Shown here one piece after another: positions 33,641-45,119 of a stretch of 64,000 nucleotides of DNA (position 1 is the first letter of the stretch; each line of letters opens with the position of its first letter). The stretch is from Kingdonia uniflora (Eukaryota; Streptophyta; Magnoliopsida; Ranunculales; Circaeasteraceae), in NCBI GenBank assembly GCA_014058105.1, contig JACGCM010001511.1:1302001-1366000 (forward strand), read 5' to 3'. The notes beneath the pieces are model-generated. The model was not told the origin of the DNA. It worked only from the letters and a program-made list of their open reading frames with translations, and ran no database searches. The position numbers and the translations under genes were made by a program.

Positions 33641-34001
33641 TCATCTGAAAACCCTAGTTGGCTGAAAACTCTCTCTTTAACGGACTATTCTCCTAATCCA
33701 TCTCCTATTTCAACCTCTTTCCATATTTTCTTCTCTCTTATGTAGTTATATATTTCCATTTCTCTATTGTTTTAGCATTTTGAAAGGTTTGTTTTTTTTT
33801 TTTGTGTTTTTTGTTTTACTCAGATTTTTGTTAAGAAAATCGTTAACAATTAGACAACATGCTAGATCTCTATAAATAAAGACTAAAGCCTCCATTATTG
33901 ATCTCGTTTGCCTAGGTTTTTGTGACGTTTTTTCCCATTATTGGAAAAAAAATTTTGCCAAGAAATCAGTGCCAAATTTCTTAGATCTATGGCACAAAAG
34001 C

Positions 34002-34039
34002 AAACAATAAACAATAAACAATAAACAATAAACAATAAG
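34002..34039. repeat. (AAACAAT)n microsatellite
   Basis: Five 7-bp units AAACAAT in tandem. Confidence 0.9.
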
Positions 34040-34201
34040 CAAATAATTCTATACACTTGTTGATAAAAGGCTCATTGATTTGATTGCTAAATTAAGTTCT
34101 TGAACAGTAAAATCAATTTCAATTAACAAAATGATGTGATATAGTTTTTCCTCAAAAAGGAATCAAAAAAATTATATAATCACGAGTACTCTGTGTAGAA
34201 G

Positions 34202-35106
34202 GTGATGAACTCGGATCGTACTGGTGTGTCTTGGAATCTCGATTTGTATCGTAATTTGAATGATTGGGAATTGGATACCGTTACATCTCTTTTGGATAAA
34301 TTGATTAGCTTTCGTCATTGTCCAGGCCATGAGGATATGATGGTCTGGATTGAGTGTGCCAAATGTGTGTTCTCTGTGAGGACTGTCTGCAAGGCGTTGG
34401 ATAATCGTACTCATGATACTCCTATAATCTTTCCTAAAAAGAAAATTTAGGTTCCTAAGCTTCCTTCTAAGGTGGTTTTTTTTTGTTGGACATTGTTCTC
34501 GAATAGAACTCTGACTATTGACAATCTCCGTAAACGTAAAGTTTTTGTTATCATTTTTTGTTCTATGTGTGAAAGCGATGGGAACCATTGACCATTTGTT
34601 TCTTCTTTGTCATTTTACTGAAAGTATTTAGATTGAATTATTTACGAGGGTCGACATTTTGTGGCATTGTTTTAGGAATGTCAAAGAACTCTTAACAAAT
34701 TAGAAGACAAGAAACCTTGTTGCACGAGGTAAGTTGTAATGGCGTTTTCTTCCTTTTGTTGTGATGTAGTCTATATGGCTAAAACATAATGCGAGGAAGT
34801 TCGAAGAGAAATAGAAGTCAAGAGCTTCGGTTATAGTCTCTATTAAAGTTTTTTTTTTTTGGTAAAGTAAAGCCACGATGGATATGTCGAGGATGTCTTT
34901 TGAGTCGGTTATGGTGAAGTGGAAGGAGACGATCACCGGATGTACTTGATGGATAGTGGCTTGAGTAGATATTTCTTGGTGGTTTTTTCCTTTTACGTCG
35001 GTGTTTTCCTCTTGGAGAGGCGTGTTTTTTTCTATCTTTTGGTTTCCTCTTGTATTGACCTTGTACTTGTTTTTACATTAATAAAATTTACACTTATAAA
35101 AAACAA
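34202..35106 (+). mobile_element. LINE 3' end (zinc-binding RT tail)
   Basis: The frame 34202-34450 reads LNDWELDTVTSLLDKLISFR, then MVWIECAKCVFSVRTVCKAL. After a stop, VPKLPSKVVFFCWTLFSNRT, LTIDNLRKRKVF and CSMCESDGNHxxFVSSLSF follow. This is the zf-RVT region that ends plant L1 ORF2 (W....S...F.VKS.Y..L ... P.KV.FF.W...... LT.DNL..R......C..C). A long, mostly untranslatable 3' part ends in TTACATTAATAAAATTTAC at about 35075-35093, which looks like a LINE 3' UTR. The 5' part is absent. Confidence 0.7.
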
Positions 35107-35211
35107 CATATAACTGTATATATGATGATTTTTATAGCGTAAGTTTCCATTCCTTATCAAAGTTCATATTACGTGTAATTTTTTTATGTGGAAAATTTTC
35201 TTATGTTGAAA

Positions 35212-35617
35212 TTTCACGACCTAGGGCAGTGCACCACCATTTGCGGCCACCGTTTGCGATTCGTGGGCTTTTCTTAGACCTTAACAATTTTGGTTTTCAC
35301 TATTTTCTCTATCTATAAGATTTTCCAGTTTCTATTTAAATTTTAATTAGTATTTTAATTATTTTAGAAGTCTTGTTTTACAAGAATTAGGATTTATTAT
35401 TTGTTTCTTATAAGGAATATATTTCTATTTTGTGATAGGTTTCCTTGATCTTTAAAAATAGAGCCTCTTTAGATTTTAGAATTAGGTTTGTTTGTGTAAG
35501 AAGCTATTGTGTTAGGAGTTATGTTAAGTTTGGGAGAAAGTTGCAAACCTTAGTTCTTTAGATCTTTATTTTGAATGAAATAATATTTAGTTGTTTCCGC
35601 CTAATTAGTTTTAATCA
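35212..35617 (+). repeat. 5' LTR of the non-autonomous element
   Basis: About 406 bp. Shared landmarks with the 3' copy are TCACGACCTAGG, CTATTTTGTGATAGG, AATAGAGCCTCTTT, GTTATGTTAAG-TTGGG and CCGCCTAATTAGTTTTAATCA. It represents the empty site for the MITE in the other LTR (CTTTTCTTAGACC at about 35269). Confidence 0.65.
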
Positions 35618-35829
35618 AATTTGGTACCAAAGCAATGCTAGTTCTCAGTAGAAAATAAATTCTCTCGTTACGATGATGAACGTGCAGGTTACAAACGCAA
35701 ACTTGACAAGCTCGCAATGCTCAGTACATGCTCAGAACATGACGAGTTTAAGCGGTTCTTGAACAAGTACAAACATATGAAGGAGGTCTTGAATGGGTAG
35801 AAGATTGAGGTTATGCGGATGAAATAAGA

Positions 35830-36030
35830 TTGTGGGAGAACATAGGAAAATATTTTGATGGGCTTGCAATCTCAGCTTACCGAAGAGTATGATGATGATA
35901 ATCAGGAATTTACAGAGAAAATAGATGCCTTGGCATCTTCAATGAGTGATGTTGTTGGATCGATGGGTGGTGAGGCCACTCTGATGAATGAGATGATGAA
36001 ATTGATGAAGCTTATGGTTAGACAACCATA
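35830..36030 (+). pseudogene. Acidic helical gag-like stretch
   Basis: One frame reads MGLQSQLTEEYDDDNQEFTE, KIDALASSMSDVVGSMGGEA and MMKLMKLMVRQP, then stops. It is acidic, Met-rich and predicted helical, in the position of the N-terminal gag coiled coil of plant gypsy elements. No CCHC knuckle or capsid motif follows. Its function is unknown to me. Confidence 0.4.
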
Positions 36031-36207
36031 ATCAAGCCTTCCCCATCATGGATATAAAAGGATTTTTCCTCGCGGTTTGTCACCCGCAAAACATTTCGGA
36101 AACGTTAGGGTTTTGGAACATAAGCCAACGCCATTGCATGATGCATTAATGACCCACAAGGGAGCACAAACAGCAACCCCAACTATCATGTTTGTTGTAG
36201 CCTCTAA

Positions 36208-36564
36208 GAGCATCTGTTGTCGACTCTTTATATTTGTTTAAAGTCAAATTTGGAGAGCCAAAGCCTTCTAAAACACCTACATCCGACTCTCCAAATTAAA
36301 GTTATATTCCTTAAAGTCATATTGGCTCATCAAATTTGACTTTTTTTCACTTTTCAAACCAAATTTAATGCTTACGTGGCAATCAAATTTGGTTAGAACT
36401 AAAACAAAATCTACCCAAAAATTAAGGATTTTATGGAAAGTTGGCACGTGGCATTTGACGATTACTCCGAGGAGTCCAATATAGTAAAAAAATACTATTT
36501 GATTTTTATTAGCCAATTAATCCAATTTGGTGGCTAGTATTTGAGGACTCGGCTGCAAATGCTC
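36208..36564. mobile_element. MITE, TSD TAA (Tourist-like)
   Basis: 357 bp with ends GAGCATCTGTTGTCGACTC and, inverted, GAGCATTTGCAGCCGAGTCC. TAA occurs at 36205-36207 and 36565-36567. The sequence between is AT-rich and non-coding. Ends and duplication fit PIF/Harbinger-derived MITEs. Confidence 0.75.
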
Positions 36565-37463
36565 TAAGCCTGCGAACAACCCCAACTACCGTTTTCGACA
36601 ACAATCGCTAAAAACAATGTGTCACTTGAAACAAGCTAGATTTGGGTCTAGATTATTGAAGTAGTCCCAAGCCGGAACCAAGACCATCTTCAATTGTCTA
36701 AGACGAGTCTCCAACTCTTGACTGAGCCACAACTTGGTCCAACCCCGCTCACATCACAGAACCAGGTCGAACCACATTACGGGCAGATCCAGGTACCTCA
36801 TACGAGTCAGGGTTACCTCAACCGAACCCGACCTTAGCCCGCCAACTGTTAACCAAGCCCAACGCTCAACAGGCCCGAACCATGCGCAGTCCAAGCCCGG
36901 TACCAACCGCAGTGCATCCAACCTCTAGACCGTCAACTTAGCAAGCCTCTCTTTCCACTGTACTCTACCGACAAAACAAAAGGGGGCTACCCGATGTCCG
37001 CCCCTCTTTACTGGCAATTACTACCATACCATCACAAACAATACTTGATCCCCTACCCCATCAAAATTCCCCAAAATTCTTTATTTCTCATACCATACCT
37101 CTATGTGGGCCCGTATATAGGAGTATGTACAGAGTCGTTCATGATGGGGACGGGAAAAGAATCGTGTTAAGTTTTTATTCGATCAGTGAGGAACACCCTT
37201 AATCTTCGATCCCTTATGGGAGGATTTTGCAGATCTATATTGTAAGTAGATAACTCTTACGTAATTACGCACACAAATATTACCAACACAATGGTATCCC
37301 TATTATCAGGTACAATCAATGCGTACGACAAGCACCGTAGAAGGATTCAAAGTTTCACGTATGGCCACAGTTCGAGAGGTTTTTCAAAATATTTTATGTT
37401 CATGGATGCTAAATTTATCTACAAAATTCGTGGTCGAGGTTTCTAAGAGGGGGAGAGTCAACA

Positions 37464-38075
37464 TGTCACAACCTAGGACCGTGTTGCCTGTACACCATCG
37501 TTTGCAAATTGTGGGATTTTCCTAGGAGTCCGGATTTGACAACCCTCCTTAACGGAGGGTTGTGCAAACCCTCTCTCTTATTGGTTTAGGGTGGAGGGTT
37601 TAGGGTGTAGTGTTTAACATCTGTTAACTCTCTAGTCAATAAGAGAGAGGGTTGGCACAACCCACTATAGGGATTTAGAAGGGTTTAGGGTGTAGTTTTT
37701 AACATGTGTTAACTCTCTAGCCAATAAGAGAGAGGGTTTGCACAACCCTCCGTTCAGGAGGGTTGGCAAATCCGGACTCTTTTCCTAGCTCTTGACGATT
37801 TTGGAATTTGGATTTTCTTATTTTCTCTTTCTAGAAGATACTCTTGTTTCCATTTAGTTTATATTAGTATTTAATTATTTTTAAATGTCTTGGCTTCTAT
37901 TTTGTGATACCTCTCCTTTATCTATAAAAGTAGAGTCTCTTTGCATTAAACAATTAGGTTGGTTTGAGTAAAAAGCGATTTTTCTTAGAGTTATGTAAAT
38001 CTTGGGGAAATCGGAACCCTAGATTTTTATTTTGATTGAAAGTATAATTAGAGTCCGCCTAATTCGTTTCTATCA
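37464..38075 (+). repeat. 3' LTR of the non-autonomous element (with MITE inside)
   Basis: It begins TGTCACAACCTAGG directly after a purine tract and ends CGTTTCTATCA. Positions 37526-37788 are the inserted MITE plus one duplicated 9-mer; without them the LTR is about 349 bp. Confidence 0.65.
37526..37779. mobile_element. Mutator-type MITE with 9-bp TSD and about 59-bp TIRs
   Basis: 254 bp starting GAGTCCGGATTTGACAACCC and ending with its inverted copy. The terminal inverted repeats extend for about 59 bp with only two mismatches (A/C at position 14 and T/G at position 25). TTTTCCTAG is duplicated at 37517-37525 and 37780-37788, the 9-bp length typical of Mutator-like elements. The interior contains two direct copies of TTTAACATxTGTTAACTCTC. 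The sister LTR at about 35270 shows the unfilled site. Confidence 0.85.
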
Positions 38076-39270
38076 TGTGTATAATCATTAAAGGGCTTGT
38101 AAAATAAAAATAAAAAGTTAAAAAGCCTCATATTCCAAAAATTAAAAAAAATGTTGTTATGGAGAACCGAACTAGCAACCTTCAGGCATAACAAAGTAAT
38201 GCAAATCCGCCAACCTAATGCTATTTTGTTGTTTAAAAAATTGAATTCTATTTATCTGTTACAATTTGTTGCATTAATCCTAGTAGTACAACAACGTTTT
38301 GGGGCTTTTACTTTTCCTGGGCCTTAGGTGAGGCCAAATGACTTTATGGTGGGAACGGCCTGGTTAACTCCATCTAATATTGATTTTCCACCATTTTTAA
38401 ACGTTGTTTTGCTTCTATTTAAGGATTACCTTCAGGGAGATTACAAATCGTTCTCAGGTTTGATTGAGATGTGAGGCTTATACATGCAAGAACTATATGC
38501 TATGCTTAGATCTTATTGCTTAAGACGGGATTGCTAAAAGGTGCTTTGGTAGGTGCATAGTTACCAAGTTATATCCGCGGGGACTGCTTCGATAGGATTA
38601 TTAGATGGTATCCATTTTCCTAAAAAAACACAGATAGGAAAAATTATTAAAGAATAGGGAGTCATATTAGTGTAACTGAGTTTAGGAAAATTTCTAGAGA
38701 GCAGTGCCCCCTGTGAGTACAAGCTTTTCTATTATAATAACAATTGAAAATAACATGTTCTGTAACAAAAGAAAATTTTATTGCAACTTTGCTTTTCTTC
38801 TGGATTAGGAGTGTATAAATGATTATGGTGTTTCGGGTGTAGAACTATGAACTATCCAATATTTGTGTATATATATATAACTTTTAAGAGCAATGACTTT
38901 CTTCGGGATTAGAAGTACGTTGTAATAATAACTTTTAAGAGCAAATATGTGCCTTGACTTAACTCGCACACCTGGTTCTTGAAATACTCCAACTACGAGA
39001 TATTAGTTTATTTCAGAAAGTCATTGCTACAACTATTATTAACTTCCTTCAAAATGTAGAGGCAAATAATAATGATGTTTTATCAATGTAACAACATTTT
39101 CTTTTCTTTTCTTTTTTTTTTTGGCAGAAAAGATATCCCTTTGTGAAGCATATCATCAGCATTGGGGTGCACCAAAAAGTAAAGCGACCTGTGAGTATTG
39201 GATTTAATTGTTCAAGCTACTTAGGTCTCGACTTACACATCTCACTGAATCCACAAAACTGATTGCCAAG
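38076..39270. other. Non-coding DNA; possible SINE
   Basis: No gene. On the minus strand, TAGCATTAGGTTGG (38210-38223) and AGTTCGGTTCTCC (about 38162-38174) resemble Pol III A and B boxes about 48 bp apart, with an A/T-rich stretch beyond. This is only suggestive of a tRNA-derived SINE. Confidence 0.3.
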
Positions 39271-39830
39271 CTGAACATTTTAATTGGATGCTTGCAGAAT
39301 ATAATTGGTACTCTGTTGGTGATGAAGGAAAAAATTCGCTTTGGATGATGCTCAGTGACGCTTTTAACATGCACAATAGCTCCTCGCTCAATTTAAGATT
39401 TTCCCAGGCTAGCTACTGCTTACACCCTCCACAGGGTGATAAATGCTTATACAAAACCCAGCCCAAGAGCCTATAAGTTTGTAGAAAAATGAAGAAATTG
39501 GCAGATGAAAAGAGGCAGGTGAAACTGTTTTAAGGTTGGATTGTTGGAGACCTTGTACTCCTCAAATCAGAGCACATCGAGGATTTAAGAAAATGGACAG
39601 AGCGCACATAGTTTTATCTGGTTATGAATGTTCTGCTGCAGCGATCCCTTGTCCGAGTTATCAAACCATTATATGCCGATAAAGAAGAACCAACCGAAGT
39701 ACATCTAGGCAACCATTATCTCAGAAAACTGCCAAGTGATATTTAAAATTTTTGGTAGGTTGTCTATTTAGACCTAAGCCAAATATCCCAAAAGTCAGGG
39801 GTTCTTTAGTCCGTGAAAGAACCTGCCCAT
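39271..39830 (+). other. Possible remnant of a retroelement coding region
   Basis: Broken frames read MKKLADEKRQVKLF ... GDLVLLKSEH (about 39489-39570) and LVRVIKPLYADKEEPTEVHL (about 39648-39710). The first resembles the region of gypsy integrases with RMKxxADxxRxxxxFxVGDxVLLK. The match is short and the flanks give no support, so this is a weak call. Confidence 0.2.
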
Positions 39831-42287
39831 ATGGAAGCGTTAGATTCGCCCCATCCAAAAGCTGAAGTAGTTAATCAGGGCATCGTCAAAACTGCCAATG
39901 CCATTTATAATAGAGTAGTTGTATCCCCATAAAATTCCATGTGTAATGTTTGACATCTTGGTCGATAGTCGATAGTCGATAGTCGATATTGATAGTGTGT
40001 TTAAAACATGATTGACTGCAAAATTGTAAGTATTTATCTCTAACATGAGGTAATAAATGTTAATCTTTCAAGCTAATATTGTTTGTCTTCAGTTCTAAAT
40101 GTGTCACCCAACTAGTTACTAAATAATTTTGTTTGCAGTATTGTGGTTCAGCAATTTGCACTTCAGGTTGGGCTTGGATTTTTCCATTTAATAATTTTCA
40201 GGACAAGTAAATCAAGTGTTAATCGTTAACAACCAAAAATCTGCACTAGATGCCCGATAAGAGAGAAACTATGTGCTAGTTTTAAGAATAATGCAATCAG
40301 AGCTGATCCATCTTTCATTTTTGTTGGCTACCGATGATAGCCTTGGTTTTGCAACATAGTCTCGTTGTTGACAAACTTCTTTTTTGATAATCGAGAAGGT
40401 TCACAATCTTTTCCAGGGTTATTTACCCTTTCTGGGCTAGGTTATTGTACCATTGAGGATTTGGTAATCAACCCTTAGGATGGTAGTCATACAATTTTCA
40501 TGTCATGGCTAGCCTGGGCCCAGATTTTTAAGGGGTCTGCTTAACCCTTATTCACTCTCCATAAAATCGCCTCGCCCCATTAACATATAAATGGATATAA
40601 TGATCTAAATTTCAGCTAGCTCGTTCGCTCGAAATAATCTTTAACAGCTGAGTGATATAGTGATCCCGGGAGAGTCATAATCATTAATGTTGCTCTTGGC
40701 ATCCTAAGCACCGGAGATTCGAGTTCTTTTCTTCTCTAGAATGGTCGAGGACTCGAGCAAAACAAGTAGAGAAAAAAAATGTATAATTGTACGTAGCATG
40801 GTATACCTTATCAAGATAAGATTAAAGCTGCATTTGGCCTGCCATATCTTCCTCTCTTTCTTCATCTGATAATTTCTTTCTTCAGTATTTCTGATAAAAA
40901 CTGAGTATCATTAAAGCTGCATGTCTCCCTGTAAAGTTGTTATTTATGGGTGTCCTCTTTTTCAGTGTTTCACTTGAAATTTATAATAGACAAAAATCAT
41001 GCAAACGTTTTAGATGTACTGATGTACTTGTGTTTCTTCATAGCCTAGCAAATGCAGATTACTTGTCCCCTCCTCTACAGTCTACACATATCTTCAGCTC
41101 TACTGACACTGTTTCCACCTGACATATCTTCTTTAGTTTTTGTAATTTCCTCAACAACTACTAGTCAGGATTTCTTCTTCAGTTTTGATGGCCAAGAAAT
41201 GGTCCCCCTCCTTGATCTATTTTCTTGGATACCAACTTCAAGCCAATAAGAGCAAAATGGTATAAAGGGGAGGAGATTCGAGTATATTTTGTAGGAACCT
41301 TAGTTTCGAAGCCCATGCTCTTGCAGCATGGGGGCATGCACTACCATATAGCTGTGTCTGTAATATTCCGGTTGAGGCTAAAACCTCATAAACTTTGTTG
41401 TAATCTTGCGCCCTATAGAGTCTAATTTGTAGAATTTCAGCATTAAGGTTTAAGATTCAGCATTCAGGCTTCAGAATAAGCTACATGGAAATGAAAGACC
41501 CCTAAGTTTTTCTTTCTTTCTCCTTTTTAGCAATTTGCCAATTAGTCTAATTAGATTTAGAGGGGTCTATCTTGCATGTCATCTTATTAGACCTCTAATA
41601 AGAGCCTAGAGTGATTTTCAGATAATGCTACGGAATCTCTCAAATGATAAATAGGGCCAAATGACTATACATATGCCCTCTATGTCATTTGGATGTGATA
41701 CCACACAAGAAAAAGCAATTGTACTTTGGCACCTTTAATTTCTAAAGTAGACTTTGCCAATCCAATCCAATCCATCTTCATCATCAAGCATATGGGATAT
41801 ATAATGGCTTACTCAACATCACCAGAAATATGTTCTTAATGTGTCAAATTGATCTATACATTATCATGTAACCACAAGACCCTCACAGGGTTTGGGTCCC
41901 CTTGCCAATTCTCCAAAAAGGCTCACCACTTTTTCCACATTGTGACCTTTAAACAATGTCAATGATTTAACCATAGGTGAGTCTTCCTTGTAATAAGCTT
42001 ATCTTATCTACTAGTACATTTGTTTTAATAAATGAAGAACAAACAAAGCTATGAATCTTGTTTTGATCCTAAAAAAATAAAGGCAATAAATAAAGAGAAA
42101 AAAAGATGAAGATTACTAATAAAGAGGTCATTTAAATCTAAAATGGGGTAAGTTTCCTCTCTATAATGAGGTCATAGAAACAAACCCTTGTTTTGCTACA
42201 AATGATAAAAAAGACTACTAAAATTAGACATAGTTTTCATCCTTCCTACCTTACCTCTCTCATTTAGACACTCTTTACTCAGTTGTT
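39831..42287. other. Intergenic DNA downstream of GH3, no gene recognised
   Basis: Overlapping short frames at 40937-41425 have no domain, no codon preference I can recognise and no clear splice sites. CGATAGTCGATAGTCGATAGTCGATA at about 39961-39987 is a small 8-bp tandem repeat. The last few hundred bases must include the GH3 3' UTR (minus strand), whose end I cannot place. Confidence 0.4.
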
Positions 42288-44325
42288 CTAGTTATGCCAT
42301 TGCTTCTGTCCCGCTGCCCATTTCGGGCATTTCGTGCTAAAGTAGCTCGAAACCGCACTAGCATTAAGAAGCTCCACGATGGGCTCAAACTTGACGCACC
42401 TTGGAGCCTTGTATTGGTTGATCGAAGCGCCACGGCTTATCGCATAGTCCATGAGTTTGTCAAATGTCCCGTTCTTAACAATCTTAATCTCTAGAGGCCC
42501 AATTGACTTATCAGAAACACGGCCTTGGCGGTAAACGCTGTTAAGGGACTGTTCCACGGCTCGGCAGCAATTCTCATAAATTGATGAAGGAATTGTGATT
42601 TTTTCATCAACGCGAAGCTCCCAGTATAGAACATAATGGCCTGGGATGGTGGACAAGTCCGCGTAACTTGTGTACTCAGCTAGAGTCGTGTTGTACGGAA
42701 CAAGGTGGGTTACGGCTTTCTGGACCGCATTGTGTAGCTCGACCTCGTCAGTCTTGTCCGAATCGATACTCAGGACCACATTCTTTCGGCAGACGAAACT
42801 GAATTGTGGGGCGTTGTTCTTGAACCCGGTGACATGAAGCACATCGCCAACTCTGTAACGGTAGAGCCCTGTAAAATTAAAACTTAATTAGCAATAAATC
42901 AAATATCAAATATTTCTCATAAAATAAATGTGTCCTAAAATCTTACCAGCATAAGTTGTGACAATGAGCTCGTACTCCTGTCCGACTTTAACATCAACAA
43001 GATCAACCAACTCCTTCATTTCCCTGTCGTTCAATGACTTAGGCACGGAGATCGAATTATCAGCACTAGTGTTCCTATGAATAGGCAAGAACTCGAAATA
43101 GGCCATGGTGGGGATAATGGTGTAGGAAACATCGCTAGGCTTACACATAGGGTTAAGGTTAACCCCGAAATAACACTCGGAAGAAGCGTACATGGTACAA
43201 ACCAAAGGAAGCCCATTGCTATAATAATCGAGAGTAGGAATGTACTGAGACATTGTCCCCGTGACAATAACATCGACATACTTGGTGTTAGGCCACAACC
43301 GAGTAATGATCCCTTGCCAAGACTTCCTACTACATTCTGTCTCGATGAAATTAGCGAGCTTTGGGTTAGGCTTGATCAAATCAAGAACCGCTTTCCTCAC
43401 CGAAGGATCGGTGACTGACGAGTCTATAGTTCCCGTACGAATGTCGTTACAAAGAGTAGACCAATGGTTTTCAAGGAAATGAATTGCTCGAATAAACCCA
43501 GAAGCGAAAACTGCCCCCACACGAAGAACCTCCTTGTTCTGGTAAAGACCACATAACATCTGAGAATACATGCTTTGGTAGGAGTCAAGGCAGAGGATGG
43601 TTTCATTAGGGCTTGTGTAATTGGTGTAAGGATCATAAGGTCTCTCCTTGAAATGAGAACTCTTGTAAAAACTTGTTAAAACAGGCCTAGCTACTAAACC
43701 TCCAGGCGTTTTCGCCTCCGATTTGATGAAGAGAAAGTACATTCCTTTGCCTTTGTCTAAACCAGGGACACATTTGTCCATCACTGGCATCAACAAACTG
43801 TAGAGCAAAGACCTTCTCTTAAGCTCCTCTTCAATGGTGGGCATCAGTTTTCTCTCCCCTGCTGATGTTCCAGAGCTACATCAACAAAAAAAACAAAAAA
43901 AAAAACCCCATCAAAAACATGGCCCCATTAGCCTGATATCCCAAGAACAGAGCAAAACAGGGAATAATAGAGCATAACAGAGGAAAAATATTCAATATTC
44001 ACCTGGTGAGAAACTCTGAAATGGGGAAAGCACAAAGGATAGGAGATGTATCACCATTGGCAATTCTGTTGATATCAGGCTGGATATCTTCATAGGTAAT
44101 GACAGGAATGACCTTCTTAAAGGTCTCCCTGTCGGTACGACCGTCAAGGTTGTATCTTTTCAGATACTCAACATTAGAACTCCTACTGAGGATTTCAGAG
44201 AGAACCCTTTTTTGCTCATCGTCGGCGTTAGTCGTAACATCTTCGATGAACTGCAGTGTTTTCTTGTTCTTCTCAGCCAATTCGACAGACTGGACCATGA
44301 CAGTCTTCTTCGGCGCCACGGGCAT
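42288..44325 (-). CDS. GH3.6: Indole-3-acetic acid-amido synthetase, GH3 family (GH3.5/GH3.6-like)
   Basis: Three exons: 44325-44003, 43875-42947 and 42868-42288. Introns of 127 and 78 bp have GT-AG borders. The spliced frame is 610 codons plus TAG, the usual length for the family. GH3 enzymes are cytosolic acyl-adenylate-forming (ANL) enzymes. Group II members adenylate auxin and join it to amino acids, mainly Asp, lowering free IAA. Visible motifs: [10 protein letters not shown] (residues 108-117, ATP-binding, its first Ser codon split by intron 1), YASSECYFG (337-345) and YRVGD (422-426). The N-terminus MPVAPKK, the HRN segment and the C-terminal CPKW....KQW match the Arabidopsis GH3.5/GH3.6 (DFL1) pair better than GH3.1-4, judged by recollection. 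All key residues look intact and no stop interrupts the frame. GH3 genes are usually auxin-induced. Confidence 0.95.
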
Positions 44326-44434
44326 GGTTACCTAAATGTTCTAGTGGAAAAAAACTGAGTCTGACAGAGAGAGAACAGAGGAGAGGAGGAGATAGTTTTG
44401 GTGGTGTTGTGAGGGAGAATGTGTGATCAAGGGG

Positions 44435-44442
44435 TTTATATA
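44435..44442 (-). promoter_or_regulatory. GH3 TATA box
   Basis: TATATAAA on the minus strand, 110 bp upstream of the ATG. This predicts a leader of about 80 nt, which is CT-rich (44340-44400 read on the minus strand). Confidence 0.7.
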
Positions 44443-44586
44443 GGGGAACAAAAACAGGGGAGGGCAATAAAGTAAATGAAAAGATTTACTTTTTATTTAT
44501 TAATTTTTTTTATTTTGACTTTAATAAATTAAAATTTTCTGACTTGTGGTACAAGTAAAAGGGAAGCCGTTTCAGAAAACAACCTT

Positions 44587-44596
44587 GGACACGTGG
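44587..44596 (-). promoter_or_regulatory. G-box overlapping an auxin-response core
   Basis: The minus strand reads CCACGTGTCC: a CACGTG G-box (44590-44595) whose end forms TGTC, the core of auxin-response elements bound by ARFs. G-box/AuxRE composites are known from GH3 promoters. A second CACGTG lies at 44819-44824. I see no canonical TGTCTC within 500 bp of the gene. That the site is functional is inference. Confidence 0.45.
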
Positions 44597-44818
44597 CATA
44601 TACCGGCAGTACCCGGTAAACACGCGGGCCATGTACTGTGGGTGTTCCGTAAAGAACCGGCAGCCGCTTCCGCAATTTCGTTACGGTGACTTGCGATTCC
44701 CGGTAATGAAATGATAAATTAATATCTCGTGAGAGATTGAGTCACGCGAAAGTAAAACTTGTACGAGAATTAAGTCAGCCTTACAGCTTACGTCGTTTAT
44801 TTGATTTGGCAGATTAGT

Positions 44819-44824
44819 CACGTG
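44819..44824. promoter_or_regulatory. Second upstream G-box
   Basis: CACGTG within AGTCACGTGGATC, about 380 bp upstream of the GH3 TATA box. It is a possible bZIP or bHLH site. Confidence 0.35.
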
Positions 44825-45119
44825 GATCAAAAAAATAAAACTCTATGCCTTCAAAGTGTCCTCAACTTTAAAAAAAATTAATTTTTTTATATGCATTTAT
44901 TTCTTCAAATTATGAACTTTATACATAAATGAGCCAATATGTAAAAGCACTTGTTATTTAATTTAGGTTAGGGTTAGGGTTTGGGATTTGATTTATGGAT
45001 ATATAAAAATATCAATCTATGAGTATTAATTATAGTTTTCTTGATATGTTCAAAGTTCAATTAATGAGAAGTACTTATATTTCATAATTGCAACCCTAGG
45101 AGTGTTGGTGTTGAGTTGC

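Larger units (their letters stand above)
35212..38075 (+). mobile_element. Non-autonomous LTR element (about 2.6 kb without inserted MITE)
   Basis: Two diverged direct repeats (35212-35617 and 37464-38075) flank a primer site (TGGTACCAAAGC, 35622-35633) and a purine tract (AAGAGGGGGAGAG, about 37445-37457). The internal part lacks RT and integrase motifs. It contains a coding-like acidic stretch and two MITEs. No target duplication could be found (TGAAA on the left, TGTGT on the right), so the copy is old. It would depend on another element for mobility. Confidence 0.65.

Noticed and set aside
40937..41425. Three overlapping plus-strand frames of about 61-66 codons
   Set aside because: No recognised domain, no splice continuity and different registers; not enough to call a gene.
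42294..43482. Several plus-strand frames within the GH3 gene
   Set aside because: They are antisense to GH3 exons, which have a complete, intact coding sequence with good splice sites.
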